Origin: Sextonia rubra
Lineage: Eukaryota; Streptophyta; Magnoliopsida; Laurales; Lauraceae
NCBI GenBank assembly: GCA_037013555.1
Contig: JASUAD010000018.1
Coordinates: 20,740,612 to 20,804,611, forward strand
DNA length: 64,000 nucleotides
Direction: 5' to 3'
Both the position numbers and the translations under genes were made by a program. Shown one piece after another: positions 31,735 through 44,363 of the stretch; within the stretch, counting starts at the first letter, position 1, and each line of letters opens with the position of its first letter. The notes under the pieces are model-generated. The model ran no database searches, was not told the origin of the DNA, and was given only the letters and a program-made list of their open reading frames with translations.

Positions 31735-32105
31735 TCATTGGGTTGCCCTAAATGAGGGAGATGAGGACTCTAATTGGTTGATCATCGAGAAGATCTAAGA
31801 GCATTCACAGGAAATTTGTGGGATCTATCTCACACCAGAATGTACATAGATCTTCGGCTAAGTGTCGAAGTCTTCGCATCTACAACTTGCAATCTCATAT
31901 CCTTTGACTACAGTGCGAGATTAGGCAACCCAAGTTAGAAGTTGATCCAAGAGTCTTTACGAGAGTATGATCCCAATCCAAACTCTCCTAGGGTCATAAA
32001 TTAAGACTTAACTGGGAGATTCACGCATGGTCTTAGCATTTGCTTAATTTGACATGGGTCTCCTGGCAAGCGAGCCACACGATTTCCTTAGTTGCTTGAG
32101 TAACT
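31735..32105 (+). repeat. Dispersed repeat, copy 2, block A inverted
   Basis: Block A (31735-31895, including AGAGCATTCACAGGAAATTT and TGTACATAGATCTTCGG) is the reverse complement of 26385-26540. Block B (31895-32105, including AAACTCTCCTAGGGTCA and CTGGGAGATTCACGC) is in the same orientation as 26580-26790. The relative inversion of one block is the notable point. Confidence 0.7.
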
Positions 32106-32723
32106 CTAATATACCAAGGTTGTTTGTTTGTGGGCCGGCTATAATCTGGCTAGTACAAACCATGTCCAAGTTCATTTAGGTGGGCCTAAATACGCATCTA
32201 GGTATAACAAAAATGGATAGATCCTAATATATATGGTCCAAATCCCTCGTTGGTTTGTATTTGAGACTAGATTTAGTTACTAAGTTTGTATTTTATATAT
32301 CTTGTATATTTATGAGTTTTTTAATATATTTTTGGTGAATTCATACTTTCACGTTCATTATTGGAATTGGTTTTTTTTTTTTTGAAAGGGTAATATAATA
32401 AAGAAAGGAGTAGGGTGCAAAACAACAACAAACAAGATAAAAAACAATGCCTTACCGAGGGTGATGATAATGCATGATCCATCTAACAAACTCACCTTCC
32501 AAAAAGAAGTCCCCATTAAAAGTGAAGCTAAGTTTAACCATAAAATGAGTAGAACTAACAAAATGTCTAGTAATAAAAGAGAACTAAACAGATGAGAAGG
32601 TGCTCGACATAGTGTGAATGTTAGAGATGATGTCCATGATCGACTAGTCCTTAGCTCTTAATTCCTGCAACCACTGAGCATTGTCACAAAAAATGTGTAT
32701 CCTAGAAAAGCTTGGATCATTAG

Positions 32724-35083
32724 TGTCATAACTCGAGCTCAAGAATTAGGGTATTAGGATTAAACCCAAATAGTGACACATGTACTCCCGTGTAATACAC
32801 ACCTAAACCTGAGTTTAAGCCGAATTACACAATAGATAGTGACATTACTTACACATGTGAGATGTTTTTAACGGACATCTGTCTAAGCATTCAATACGCG
32901 GAAGCCTATCAATATCATTCATAAAACAAAATCCATAACACCAAACTAATACACATCTATATGACATGTTATGTACAAGAATTGTTGAGATGTGTCTTTA
33001 CAAAAAGGAAGGAAAGTTTATGAACAGTAAGAAATAATTACACAGTATCAAAATTCAAGGGATCATGAGTTATATATGGCAAAAGAAAACAGATGCAAGT
33101 CATGAAACCCTAATCATCAATAAAAACCAAAATAGAAGAACAATATGTAGATCGTGTCGCACTCCATAAGTGGATCAATCAGAGAGCATCCACTGTCCAC
33201 TCATCTAGGCCGAGGAGATCCTGAAGGTCTCATTTGGATTCTCCTTGACCTTCACAAGACTAGGACTGGCATATGAGCTTGTAACGCCACAGACAACTAA
33301 TGAATGAGACTATTTAGCAAAGTATAAACATAATTAAGGTAATATGCACTATATCCAAAAGAATTAATGACAAATGATCAATAAAAGTTAATTCAATACG
33401 CTAGGCATATTATGCATTGAATAAATTCTGCTATAAGAATCAATAAGATGAAATACTTTGCTCATTGGCTACTACATTTATCATATCCTCCCTCTATGAA
33501 TCTTTATGTTAACAACACCGTCGATCGGATCGGGGTACGAATGAGTCTCTTCATACATAGAGTCCAGAGCTCTAAAGGCACACTGCAGCAGCACCGTTCG
33601 TATACTACACCAAAGTCAACTCTGCCAGATATCATAAAGTTGAGGTTGAGTGGAGTCAGACTATTTTGATTCATATAATTAAACTTGAGTAATTTATGCA
33701 ATTCATTCATTGAGAACAATACAATATAGTATACATTCAGTTCATTCATTCAATTCGTTCTTACTCCATTCAATGTCATTGTCAATATAAAACATATATT
33801 AAGAAACAATTCAATTAGAATCCATTTATCCTTGATCATTTCAATTCAAAATCAATATTGGAATAATAGTAGGCAATAACGGTAATCTAATATGCCATAC
33901 AATTCAAATTACAAGAATCAAGGTAGTTTTACGAACCAATCCTAATTTTTCATCCATTGTTTCTAACCATATATGATGATGTAGTTTTAAGTTATTCGAT
34001 ACACAGTTATCTTTTTTTTTTTTTTTTTGCGTCACATTATATAAAGGATGTGTATTAAAGTTCCTTAAACCAACACCCATGGGGAGGTGCTTAACAAATA
34101 AACAACACCGTATGAATAAGTCTCAACCCTCAAGACTTTTCATGGTATTTAATTATTCCATTTGATCAGTTAATATGGTAAAGGAATTCAGAAGCTAAGC
34201 CCTACAAGGTCTTGTAATAGCACCTACTTAACCTAAATTTTCAATGGCTTTATAGTTTAGCAGTGGGTGACTTACGGCTTATTCGTGGGCATTTTATGGC
34301 TTAACTATAAAATGCATTACAGCATAGCCATGGTTACCCAGATTTTTTCCTCTGCATTCACGGTTTAACTGTATTTTATCCTATGGCTTAGCTGCACTTG
34401 ATCTACGACTGAGCCACGTCTTGGCTACGCCTTAGCCATAGCACATCCTATGGTTTAGTCGTGGTTTAGCCGTAGATGAAAACAAAAAATTTAGCTCTTT
34501 AGATTTTAAGCCGTAACTTTCTCACAGCATAGCCATAAGCTTCAAATTTTCTGAAACAGAATCAACCCAGGTCCGTTTCAGTTCAGAACCTTTCAATTTG
34601 GTTTCCACTATGATATTCTCTACTCCATTTAGTCATTCTACCACATCAACTTAGTGCTTTGATTCACAATTCATTAGGATTACTAAAAATCTCATTTGCA
34701 CAGTAGAAATTTAGAGAGCAAGAACATGGGGCTGAATGCACATTAAAGGTGAAAAAAAATACTCACAAGATTCATGAAATACAAGCATGCATTTAACCAA
34801 AATATGCTTATATTTGCTTTAGATTAAGCTTTCTACTCACTAGTCCTTCTCTTGGCTCAATAGAGAAGAAACACCCAATTCTTGAACCTAAATGCCATGA
34901 ATGTAAAGAATGATGAAGATGATCAGTGCATGTTGAAGATGAGGGTCTTCTTCCCTTTAGTAACCCAAAAGATCAATGAACCAAAGGTGATCTTACCTTA
35001 AATAGTGAAAAAAAAGCTCTATGGGAACTATCATCTAGGAGCTTGAGTCCAATACAGAGGAAAGGTACAAGAGGAGTGCTACA
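32724..35083 (-). mobile_element. Old solo LTR of the Tekay-like Gypsy family
   Basis: A 2.36-kb segment begins TGTCATAACTCGAGCTC and ends GAGGAGTGCTACA, so its reverse complement starts TGTAGCACTCC, matching TGTAACACTCC of the LTR at 7067. Colinear blocks shared in minus orientation include GATGATGTAGTTTTAAGTTA (33973), CTTAAACCAACACCCATGGG (34064), GCCCTACAAGGT (34199) and the palindrome-rich zone (34255-34560). Flanks ATTAG and ATGAA agree at only three of five positions, so the target duplication is decayed. It lies inside the L1 relic 32371-35290. Internal element sequences are absent, hence a solo LTR. Confidence 0.8.
34255..34560. repeat. Degenerate palindrome zone in old LTR
   Basis: Remnants such as TTACGGCTTA, GGTTTAGCCGTAG, ATGGCTTAGC and TTAAGCCGTAAC correspond in position to the TACGGCTAAGCCGTA array of the young LTR. 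Most CpG positions have changed to TpG or CpA. Confidence 0.75.
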
Positions 35084-35290
35084 ATGAAACTAGAGGCTAC
35101 CAATGATACATGCAATTCTTGAGCAAGCCTAAATGCTCTACTGATGTGGTAGGCAAAATATATTAGCCAGCTTCATCAAAGCAATAGAAGCATGAAATGG
35201 ACACGGCAGATGGAGGGGAGAATTGGGCATAGGTGATGTCCAGTGGAGCTTAGGTTTATGCCAGTGGTGATGGTGAGTGATGGAGAATAA

Positions 35291-37120
35291 CTTAGATCCT
35301 TAAGAGTTTCACATCAGTAACTGTGTAGTGGGAAAATATTGAAGTGCGTGAGTATCTTGATAATTTATTTACTGGTTCAATACAAAGGAAATCATTTGGT
35401 TGTTAAAGGTATTGGTTATTACTAGCTAGAGGTACAACTGCATTGTAATAATTGTATGTTTGGTTCAAATATATATATATATATATATATATTTAATTTT
35501 AACTTGATATCTGGGGAAGTTAAACTCAATATAACTATTGTTGCTTTTTTCTTACATTCCTTCAAAAAAGAAATTTGGTTGTCATGTAAATATTGGCAAT
35601 AAGCTTAAATATATTTTAACACAAATACTTTTTTTGAATTATTAATTTCATTGGAGAGAGGTGGCAGCAACGGTTTAATTCACTGTTGCCATTTTCATTT
35701 TCTCAAGAAAGGGAATTGACTAAATAAGTTTGGTCAACCTAAACCAAATATAAGCTGCATGTATTTAGACCCAGGCTTTTCTGGATGGCCGAAGAAAGAA
35801 TCATCTTCAATTAGTTTTGACATAATAACAACAATTCGGGTTGAACTAAGTATTTAGGTCAATCAAAATCTGAATCAAATGGCAATTTCTCTAACTTTTG
35901 CACTGCCCACAAACTAATAACAATGCCAATGTAGCGGGTGAGAATGATATGCACTGCCTATCACTACCAATGCAATGGTAATTTTGCATTGATAAATAAA
36001 CAAAGCAATATATGAGTTGGTAAACAGGGTGGAGCAAGTCAAGCAAACCCCAAACTCAAACCCAACTCAATTTGAAGTAGAGAAAGTATTGCCTCATTTG
36101 AACCCTACAGCTACTCATTACCAAACTCGCCTCCAACACGAAAATATCGTATTTTAAGTTTCTCATCTAATATTCCTTCTCAATATAATATATATATCAT
36201 ATTTATAATTTCATTTAAGATTTTAGTTGTTTTGTATATTTTCTATATTATGGATTATATATTTTATTTTTCTTTATTTTTTTTCATTTTTATGGAGATT
36301 CTTTATATTACGAGCAACACTCTCATAGGAAGTTGGCTTTCTTTAGGAAAAGGGGTACCAACACACTATTGCAAATGACACCACCGTAGTCGCATCTTCT
36401 TTATTTAATTATATGTTTATTGCTTTAAACTAAATTATGGTAAACATTTAGAGTCATGTGTAAATATATACATTTTGTATATTGGTGTTGGGAGAGTTGT
36501 GATGGGAGCACAAAGAACAATGGGTGTACTATAATCGTTGCAATTTTTTTTAACATTGGTTGCAACAAAATCTAAATTGATTTCTTTCAGACAGAATTAA
36601 AACATGGTCATCTAAAAAAATACCACGATTATCACTTTGTCTTTTCATAAAATATTAGTTAAAATTAGTGATTTTCCCTTTTCAGTTAGATTTTGATAGG
36701 AGCACAAAGAACAAAGGTGATTTTTTTTATAAGAGATTATTTAAATTTAAAATAAGAGATTGTTTTTTAATATTATTTTAATTGTAATTTTAACTTTGGA
36801 ATGTATATAAAATAAATGCACTTATCGTTTTACTTTAAATATAACCCATGCAAAAGATATAGCAGTTGAATGGAATTATTTAACTCATCTTTCTTATTCC
36901 CCTTTATGATGTTTACTTCCCTTATTTTATTGGTTCTTTTTCTCACATTGATTATCTGCAAACTTTAGATTGATGTAATTTGATTTTTTTTTTCCTTTTC
37001 AATATGTGAAGTTAATACATAAATTTTAAAAATTTTCTTTATATAACGGTTATACTCTCAACAAAACTACATCTATTGATTTTTCTTTTTTTAGAGTTGC
37101 CCGTGCTCAACGGGAGCTTT
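35291..37120. other. Intergenic, AT-rich
   Basis: No gene recognised. It contains an (AT)n run at 35468-35492. Near 37099-37117, GCCCGTGCTCAACGGGAGC resembles a Helitron 3' hairpin but lacks a clear CTAG end. Confidence 0.45.
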
Positions 37121-37760
37121 TCGTTTTCGTTGGTTATTATATATGAAAGGGACCGTTTTCAATTTAGAAATCCACATGATTTGTGAATTTGAATTTGACT
37201 GATTTTAACCCATTTAATTTCTTCACAAAGCCTTAAATTCCACAAATCGTTTTATCTTCATTCCCTTTTAACTCCACCGTTTCTGCCGACCATAGCTCTC
37301 CTAACCACTTCATCTTTTTTTATTAAACGTAACTCCTCCAGTGACAAACGATTGGAATTCCCCTCCTTCCACTGTAAAATGCAATCATAGATATCAATCA
37401 TCTCTCATTCCCATCTACGTTGGTCTCGTCACTCAAAGCAGCCTCTAAATTCATTAGGTAAATCCATGAAATCCTCTCTTTTTTATGATTTGTGCTTTTA
37501 TGATTTGTCATTCCTCTCTTCTTTTTTTCTTTTAATTAGTGATTCATCTTTTTTGGCCCTAGCAATTTGTTTTTGTACGTATTCGTCATGATGCCTATTA
37601 AGATGTAGTTCTCCCAACAACTCTTCAAAATCATGAATATCCTTGTGGCAAGGTTTTGGACCCAAAATCTCGTCTGTCCCTTATCTCATTTAAAGGTATC
37701 TTCAAACTCGTTCTTAGAGTTCCTGACTCTCTTTTTTCTTTTAAATCTGTTATTTCTTTT

Positions 37761-38101
37761 TGTTGGGTTTTGTCTTGTATTCCGGTTTAGCCGGATCGGT
37801 CATCTGGTTTAGCCAGAACCGAGGCTCAGGGTTAGGGGTATTTTAGTCATTGTGTATGGATTTTCTTGGTGGCCAAGAAAGCGGGAACTATATATATTGA
37901 TGTATTGTAACCCTAGATCCTAAGGGGATCGAGATGGATCATAGTAGATGAGTTCTCTCCTCCCGTGGACGTAGGCAAGTTGCCGAACCACGTAAAACTG
38001 CTGTGTCATGTGTGTGATTGCTTGATGGTGTGATTGCTATGTGTTCATCGTGGTAGATCCGTTGATCGTGGGTTGTTTCCGTTGCGCCGTTTTTCCCAAC
38101 A
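37761..38101 (+). repeat. 5' LTR of LARD-like element copy 2
   Basis: 341 bp, TGTTGGGTTTTGTC to TTTTCCCAACA. Differs from 40850-41190 by several transitions, for example GGTCATCTGG versus GGTCGTCTGG and CCTAAGG versus CCTGAGG. Confidence 0.93.
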
Positions 38102-38699
38102 AGTGGTATCAGAGCGAGGTTGAGATCGCTCGGATTATGCGATTGACGGATCTCGTCGGATGTACGTAGAAGAAGAGGATCGACACGTCGTGTCCGGATC
38201 CATATGTCATTGGCGATGATGCTGGAACTTGTAAGAAGGCCTGAGATCGATTTCTGTAGTTTGCAGAGGAAAGGGCTGGTTCTTTGAGAAGACAAGATCG
38301 TGCTGATCTTTTGGTTAGAAGTGGGCCACACAGATTGATCTGTGTGGAGAAGAAGATCAATTAGAGGAGAAGAGATCACAGCCGTGATCTCTGTGGGCCA
38401 TCATCACTGGAAGCAGACGAGAAGAGGATTTGGTTGCTGGAAGTTGCCGGAGCAGGAGGTTTTTGTTTTTTCTTCCTTTCTTGTTGTCGGATTTGAGAAA
38501 GAAAAAAAAAACAGAAGGAAAACTGCAACCGCCTGTCGCCGCAGTCTCCTTCGTCGTCGCCGCTGCCGTGTAACGTCACCGGACCACCTTCGGCCGGTAC
38601 GCCGTCCACCGCTGTCGGTGAGGGCGGTGTGCAGAGGAAAACCGCATGGGTATCATCCCCTGTTTCCGGTTTCTGCAGCAAACAGAGGTTGAAGACGAC

Positions 38700-39120
38700 C
38701 CAAGTTCCGGGTCAGTTGGGTTTCGGGCTGGGTCAGTTTGACCTGACCCGTGGAGACAAATCCCAGTCGGTTCCTTGTGCGGGTTGGGTCCGACCCAACC
38801 CATGGTGACAAGCCCGGCAGAACAGTTCAAGTTCTGGCTCGGGTCACGCGGGTTGACCTGACCCGTTTGAGGCGAAGCCCAGGCTCTAGGTTCGGGTCCA
38901 GGTCGGGTTAGATCTGACCTGGTTACAGCAGCAGATTCCAGGTCAGGTCCAGTGCAGGTCAGGTCAGGTCAGGTTGGACCTGATCCATTCCGCAGAGCGC
39001 AGTTTCCAGCAGAACAGGTTCAGGCCGGGTCAAGTCAATTCGACCCGACCCAATAGCAGCAGAGCAAGCAGTTCAGTTCAGTTCCGGGTCCGGTGAACCC
39101 GACCTGGATCCGTCCCAGTT
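38700..39120 (+). repeat. GGTC/GACC-rich degenerate tract in LARD copy 2
   Basis: GC-rich DNA made largely of GGGTCAGTTTGACCTGACCC-like and GGTCAGGTCAGGTC words. Counterpart of 29240-29560. Confidence 0.75.
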
Positions 39121-39499
39121 TGCCAGCAAGCCGTGACGTCAGCAGTGACGTCAGCACGGTCAACAGGCAGGTTTGACCAAATTCAACAGTTGAAATTGTT
39201 TCTGCGATATCTTGATCGTCCGATGTCCGATCGGAGATCCGTTTGCACCTACGGACTCGTTGTGAGGAGATCTACGCGTTTGTGGAAGAAGATGGGCTGG
39301 TCAACGGTCAACATGGATGTTTGACCAATTGGAGTGTAGAGAATTAATTCTGCGATATCGAAGCCATCCGGAGTCGGATTTCAGATCCGTTTCTTCCAGC
39401 GTGCTCATGGTGACTAGATCTACGAGGTTGATAAAAGATATTGGCAATTTGATGGGCAGAAAATTGGGGGATTGAAGAAACTGACAGATTCACGATGAC

Positions 39500-40219
39500 A
39501 GCAATGGATTCAAGCATCATGGGCCAGATTGAAGTGTTTGATGGAGAAACGACTTCAAAGATTGGCAGAATAGAGTATTAGACTCCATGACACAGCAATG
39601 ATTGAAAAGTGTTACTTGATGTCAATAATGGTAGATTGCTCCAAGTATTTTGATGGAAAGCTCAGATCCGCGTCGAAGGGATTGAAAAGGAGCGACATGC
39701 CAAAGTGGAAGAAAAAGCAAAAGGAATCAGAGTCAGAAGGAGGTAGTGTGCAACAAAGCTCGGATTCGGTTGACAGGGAATCAGTTTTGGTCGCTACAGA
39801 TATGGATCCGGTTGTTGATTCATGGTATTGGGATTCAGATTCTTTCTATTATATGTTCGCGTAGAGATTAGTTTGATGCAAATAACTATCATGGTTGATG
39901 GATTTGTTCTTATGGGGGGATAATGCAACTGATGAGCATTTGAGATAAGAACGGTAGAAATCCAGATGTATAATGATGTTATTCAAACCCTAACGGTTGT
40001 GATATATGTTCCGGGATTACGAAGAATTGGATTTCTTTGTGTGCCTTATACTTCAAAGGCTGCAAGTGCACTATAGCGGGTGGAGTTACGAAGGTGGAAA
40101 AGGGAACATTGGTCATCATGGAGGGTGAGATGGTCAGATTTCTCTACATGTTGATAGGGTATGCTTTTTCAGGTGGAGCAGTGAAGGAGACATCAAATAA
40201 CAAGGGAGGAAATCTGTGA
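39500..40219 (+). pseudogene. Copia gag/protease/pre-integrase relic in LARD copy 2
   Basis: Blocks parallel those of copy 1: IEVFDGETTSK (about 39530), KWKKKQKESESEGG (39703-39750), DSWYWDSDSFYYM (39820-39855) in place of the protease DSG region, and LYFKGCKCTIAGGVTKVEKG with TLVIMEGEMVRFLYMLIG (40045-40160). Stops at 39572 and elsewhere break the frame. Copies 1 and 2 share the same decayed state, so the break predates their dispersal. Confidence 0.7.
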
Positions 40220-40849
40220 TTCAGGTGGAGTTAGATGCGACGGATCATTGGAAGATGGATTGATGGATCTTCAATGATATCATCTAGAGGAAATCCAGGA
40301 AGCCCTGAACGGAGATGATTTTCTCGGGGAAGAAAAGGTAGTTTTGTTCAGGTCGGAGTAAGCCGGTTTAAGCATGGGGTCATACCTAACCCGCATGTAC
40401 TGTGCCCAACCCACCAGAACAGACTATAACAGGACAGTTGCAGGTTTGACGGAAAGAACACCGGGATGGAGACAGAAGGAAGGATTCACAAGGTACCAGT
40501 GAGATTCGGATTCAGGGAGGTCTTCAGTTTTGTCTTGACGGATGGAAGTTAGGTTCATTGTGTTGCAAGGATGCATGCATGTGGCAACAAATGGAGAGCG
40601 CTTCGAAGGTTCAAGATGGTGGTGTTGAGGTCAAAGGAGGCAACTGTGGCCACGCTAGGTCGTAGCATGTGCGGAGGCGTACCTTTTAAGCGAGGTATGT
40701 GAAGTGCTGGTTCAACATGTTAGAGTGTTGAAAAGAGAAGACTGCGCCATCGGTGTAGTGACGTACCCTTCAGCAAGGTGCGTGAAAGACATTACCGGGT
40801 ATCTCAAGCTGGCTCTGAGGATTTACGGAATCCAAGCCAAGGTGGAGAT

Positions 40850-41190
40850 TGTTGGGTTTTGTCTTGTATTCCGGTTTAGCCGGATCGGTCGTCTGGTTTA
40901 GCCAGAACCAAGGCTCAGGGTTAGGGGTATTTTAGTCATTGTGTATGGGTTTTCTTGGTGGCCAAGAAAGCGGGAACTATATATATTGATGTATTGTAAC
41001 CCTAGATCCTGAGGGGATCGAGATGGATCATAGTAGATGAGTTCTCTCCTCCCGTGGACGTAGGCAAGTTGCCGAACCACGTAAAACTGCTGTGTCATGT
41101 GTGTGATTGCTTGATGGTATGATTGCTATGTGTTCATCGTGGTAGATCCGTTGATCGTGGGTTGTTTCCGTTGCGCCGTTTTTCCCAACA
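40850..41190 (+). repeat. 3' LTR of LARD-like element copy 2
   Basis: 341 bp, preceded by the tract AAGGTGGAGAT and followed by the CTTTT target duplication. Confidence 0.93.
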
Positions 41191-44100
41191 CTTTTTTATC
41201 CTCTTCTTTTGATTCTAGATATGATTCATTCAATCTTTGATCAGATCGATTTATAGATCTTTACGTGAGATTTTTTCAACTTTTTTTTGCCTTTTTCCTT
41301 TTTCTAAGTTGCCGATGATATGTTCAATTTGATACGATTTGGTTGCTGTTGTAGTTATTGTTTATATGGAGTCAATTTATGGCGAGATTAGCATATTCAT
41401 TGTTTTGTATTACCTCCATTTCATGTTGATTTCTTTTGTTTGGTCTAACTCTTGGATTTTTTTTTCTTCTTCTTGTTCCTTTTTTGTGATTTAGGTTTCT
41501 TTGTTGTTAACTTCTAACTCTTTCAGTTCTGACTTTAACACAGTCCATGCCAAGATACTAGAGGTCGAGAAGCAACTCTGTTCCTAGGTTCTCTCCCTCC
41601 TAGCTCTCCTCCTTCAATAACTCATGTGATGAGTCATGCTCATCTTTTTGAAGCAAAAAATCTTCTGGTGTTTTTATAAATATTATTTTCTTTTGCTTTT
41701 GTTGTTTGGTAGAGTATTAGGATATGTTTCTTTTGGTAGCTTTTGAGTTCATTTGATGGTAGCTTGTGATGTCTATAAAGTTTCCCTATAGGATAATTTC
41801 TTTCTCATGTTTAACTCTTCACAAAGAAATAAAAAAGAGATGAGAAATTGAAATCCCTCTCCTTCCACCTTATCTTGCATGCCCAATCAAATTAGAGACT
41901 ACCCATAAAGGTAATTTGCTTCGGCTTTCAACTTCATGCATCTCATTTTCCTTAGCATCTAATGGCCATGTTTCTTGTGGGTTTTCATCGACACTCAATT
42001 TGCCTACTGCCATAGCAGATCTGGGATGATGAAAAGATGTATTGAGTGTGTCTTTTTTCTTTCTTCTAAGTTTTTTTCTGACTTTAATTATAATTATTGG
42101 CCATTTGATTCATTATATAGTAGGATTTTGAAACCCTCTTTTTTTTTTTTTTAAGATGATTTGACTAATCTGGATATGGGGCTTTAGATTTTCTGTGACA
42201 TTTTAAGACATACTTTAGATTCTATGAGCTCTCCGAGTAAGAATAAAAAAAACCCTAAATTTTGTATTGTAGGGTTATGACTATGTTTGTTATGGATATT
42301 GAGGTTGTTTTGTAATGCGTACTTGATTTTTTATAAATTAAGATAGAAGTTATATGGGTCTGACGATATAAAATTAAAGTGACTGTGTAGTTTTATTTTT
42401 AATTTTCTTCTTCTATACAAGTTATTATTTGATATCCTTATCACTTGTCTATATTTTTAGTTCAGTTACATTCGGTAAATATAAGTTCGCAATTGAGAGA
42501 TTAGTTTTGCTCCTTAGACCTTACACTAGCTCAAAATCTTCGTAACATGATCTAAAGGTGGTGTACAATAGATATAATCATCACTTTTGGACATGATTCA
42601 TAAATTATATTGTAAGAAAAATTTTTAATGGCACTTTGAAGTAGGGCCTGTAATAAGGATCAAATTTCCTTAAATGACATTAGCCATGTGAATGTACTGG
42701 AGCAGATGGTGCTGAGTCCATGTTCAATTTCATAATTATCATTTAGAAGTCTAATTTCCAAGCATGAGTTTGAGTTTTCATGCTTGAATTAAATCAGACA
42801 CTATTAATATATCTAAAACCAACAGTGATGCGAGTTGATTATTTACTAAGGTGTTGTTTGTTTGCTTCTTCAAAATAAATATTCCATCCCTTGTGCACAT
42901 GGTCTAGAATTTTTAGTTCAATTTGCTTCCATTGTTTATTACATTTGACAAATTTATTTATTCAATTACTAACCCAATTTTTTAGATGCACAAGTGAAGA
43001 ATACCCCATTTTTTAGATGCACAAGCGAAGAAAAAAATCGGACACCAAGTAATACAAATTGTAAGAACGAGTCTCCAATTGACACACCACCAAAGGATGG
43101 TTCTTTGGATTTGAAGGTTTTAAATTTCAGGCATTTTTCACTTGTGTTTTATGGAAGATTGTAATTTTATATTTTTCCGTGATGATACTTTTTTTAGGGA
43201 ATGACTCTGCCAAAGATCCTGAAAACCATTGAATGATACTACGTTTAAGGAGGCTGCTGCACTTTGTTACATGCTGAAGTTTTGAATGTTGCAGAATGAA
43301 GTACGAGATTGCTTAAGTTTTGGAAATTGAATGTTGGATTTTAGATATCATAATAGTCTTATATTTTCATATCATATGCAAGAATTTGTGGAAACTGATT
43401 GTTTGATGTATATGATGCTCAAATGGAATTTGTGGTAATTTCATTTCGGATGTTTAGATTTTGTTTATGAAAATTTTATGTCAATGTTCAGTTTTTATTT
43501 GCAAATTATTATTAATATTATTTTTTGTAAGTAAATGATGCACTTGAACTTTGCACCTGATAAATTTCTGTTGGGTTTTTTGAATATTTTGCATTAATCA
43601 AGTTAGAAAAAACAAAATTTTTCATGAACTTCTAATTCAATGTATACGTTCCAAATATTACAAATTATAGGGCTAATTGCATATCCTTTCTCCCTATTTT
43701 TTGTTTCTATCCTTTTCCTTTGGACTCTGTATTATCTCTTAAAGTAATTCTTAGATTTATCCTTCCAATGGTAGCTTTTTCCGTGAGCTATTATCCTTCA
43801 TTCATAGATTCTCCCAAATTTTGTCATTCCAAACAAACAGGCCAAATTTAACTTTGCCAACTAAAACAAATGTGTTAGGTAACTTTTGAATTACACTTTC
43901 ATACTGTTTTTTTCTTTTTTCTTTTTTTTTACTTTTTGAATTGCATAATGAATTGCCTTCCATGACGATTTATCATTATTTATGATGAATTTGAACAAAT
44001 GACCTTATTTTACTTTCGTGTAGTGTGGTGATGGTCAAAGGTAATGTTATTTTGATTCCTTTAAAGAATATGAGATATAATTCATTTGTTGAACTTTGTT

Positions 44101-44363
44101 GTTTTATTACATAATTTTAGATGATGCGTACCGTATCTTCATCATCCATGGTATTCTTGTGAATTTGATTGCTTACTTCAGTAGATAATCTTAACTTTTG
44201 TGTTATAGGCTTTGATGGTAGCCCTTTAAAATTAAGAATATATTTGATATTGACAAAACATTTTTTAAGAATGAGTTTAGTAGTTAAAATTTTAAAATCT
44301 ATTTTTGAAAATTTTAATATTAAGAATCACTTAGCCGGTGCTAAGCACGGGGCATTTTGCTAG

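Larger units (their letters stand above)
32371..35290 (-). mobile_element. L1-type LINE 3' end, split by an LTR
   Basis: A T run at 32371-32383 marks the poly(A) of a minus-strand L1. RNase H-like codons read on the minus strand on either side of the inserted LTR: FCDNAQWLQELRAKD and DIISNIHTMSSTFSSV at 32590-32700, and LPTTSVEHLGLLKNCMYH at about 35100-35190. The right limit is approximate. The arrangement repeats that of the L1 at 3668, which is also interrupted by an LTR of the same family. Confidence 0.6.
37761..41190 (+). mobile_element. Non-autonomous Copia-derived LTR element (LARD-like), copy 2
   Basis: A 3430-bp element in plus orientation has 341-bp LTRs at 37761-38101 and 40850-41190. 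TSD is CTTTT (37756-37760, 41191-41195). PBS is TGGTATCAGAGC at 38104-38115 and the polypurine tract AAGGTGGAGAT directly precedes 40850. At least five transitions distinguish its LTRs, so it is older than copy 1 at 27249. It shares with copy 1 the decayed Copia gag/protease/pre-integrase blocks and the GGTC-rich tract, but the first few hundred bases after the PBS diverge. It carries about 70-90 extra bases near 40690-40760. Confidence 0.92.
37125..44363 (+). mobile_element. Probable Helitron, interrupted by LARD copy 2
   Basis: The right end is convincing: hairpin GCCGGTGCTAAGCACGGGGC (44334-44353) followed by ATTTTG and CTAG (44360-44363), the terminal signature of Helitrons, then T. The left end near 37125 (TTATTATATATGAAAGGGACC) is a guess, from its similarity to other 5' ends in this window and the hairpin just before it. 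Splice-like borders occur at 37459 (TTAG|GTAAAT) and near 41525 (TTTCAG|TTCTGAC), but no helicase or Rep domain is recognisable. Without the nested LARD it is about 3.8 kb. Confidence 0.45.

Noticed and set aside
37099..37117. GCCCGTGCTCAACGGGAGC as a full Helitron 3' end
   Set aside because: Hairpin is present but no CTAG follows within the expected 10-12 bases.
38342..38692. 116-codon frame in LARD copy 2 and the 118-codon frame at 29447-29803 in copy 1
   Set aside because: GC-rich arginine/proline-rich frames not conserved between the two copies in the same frame; compositional artefacts.
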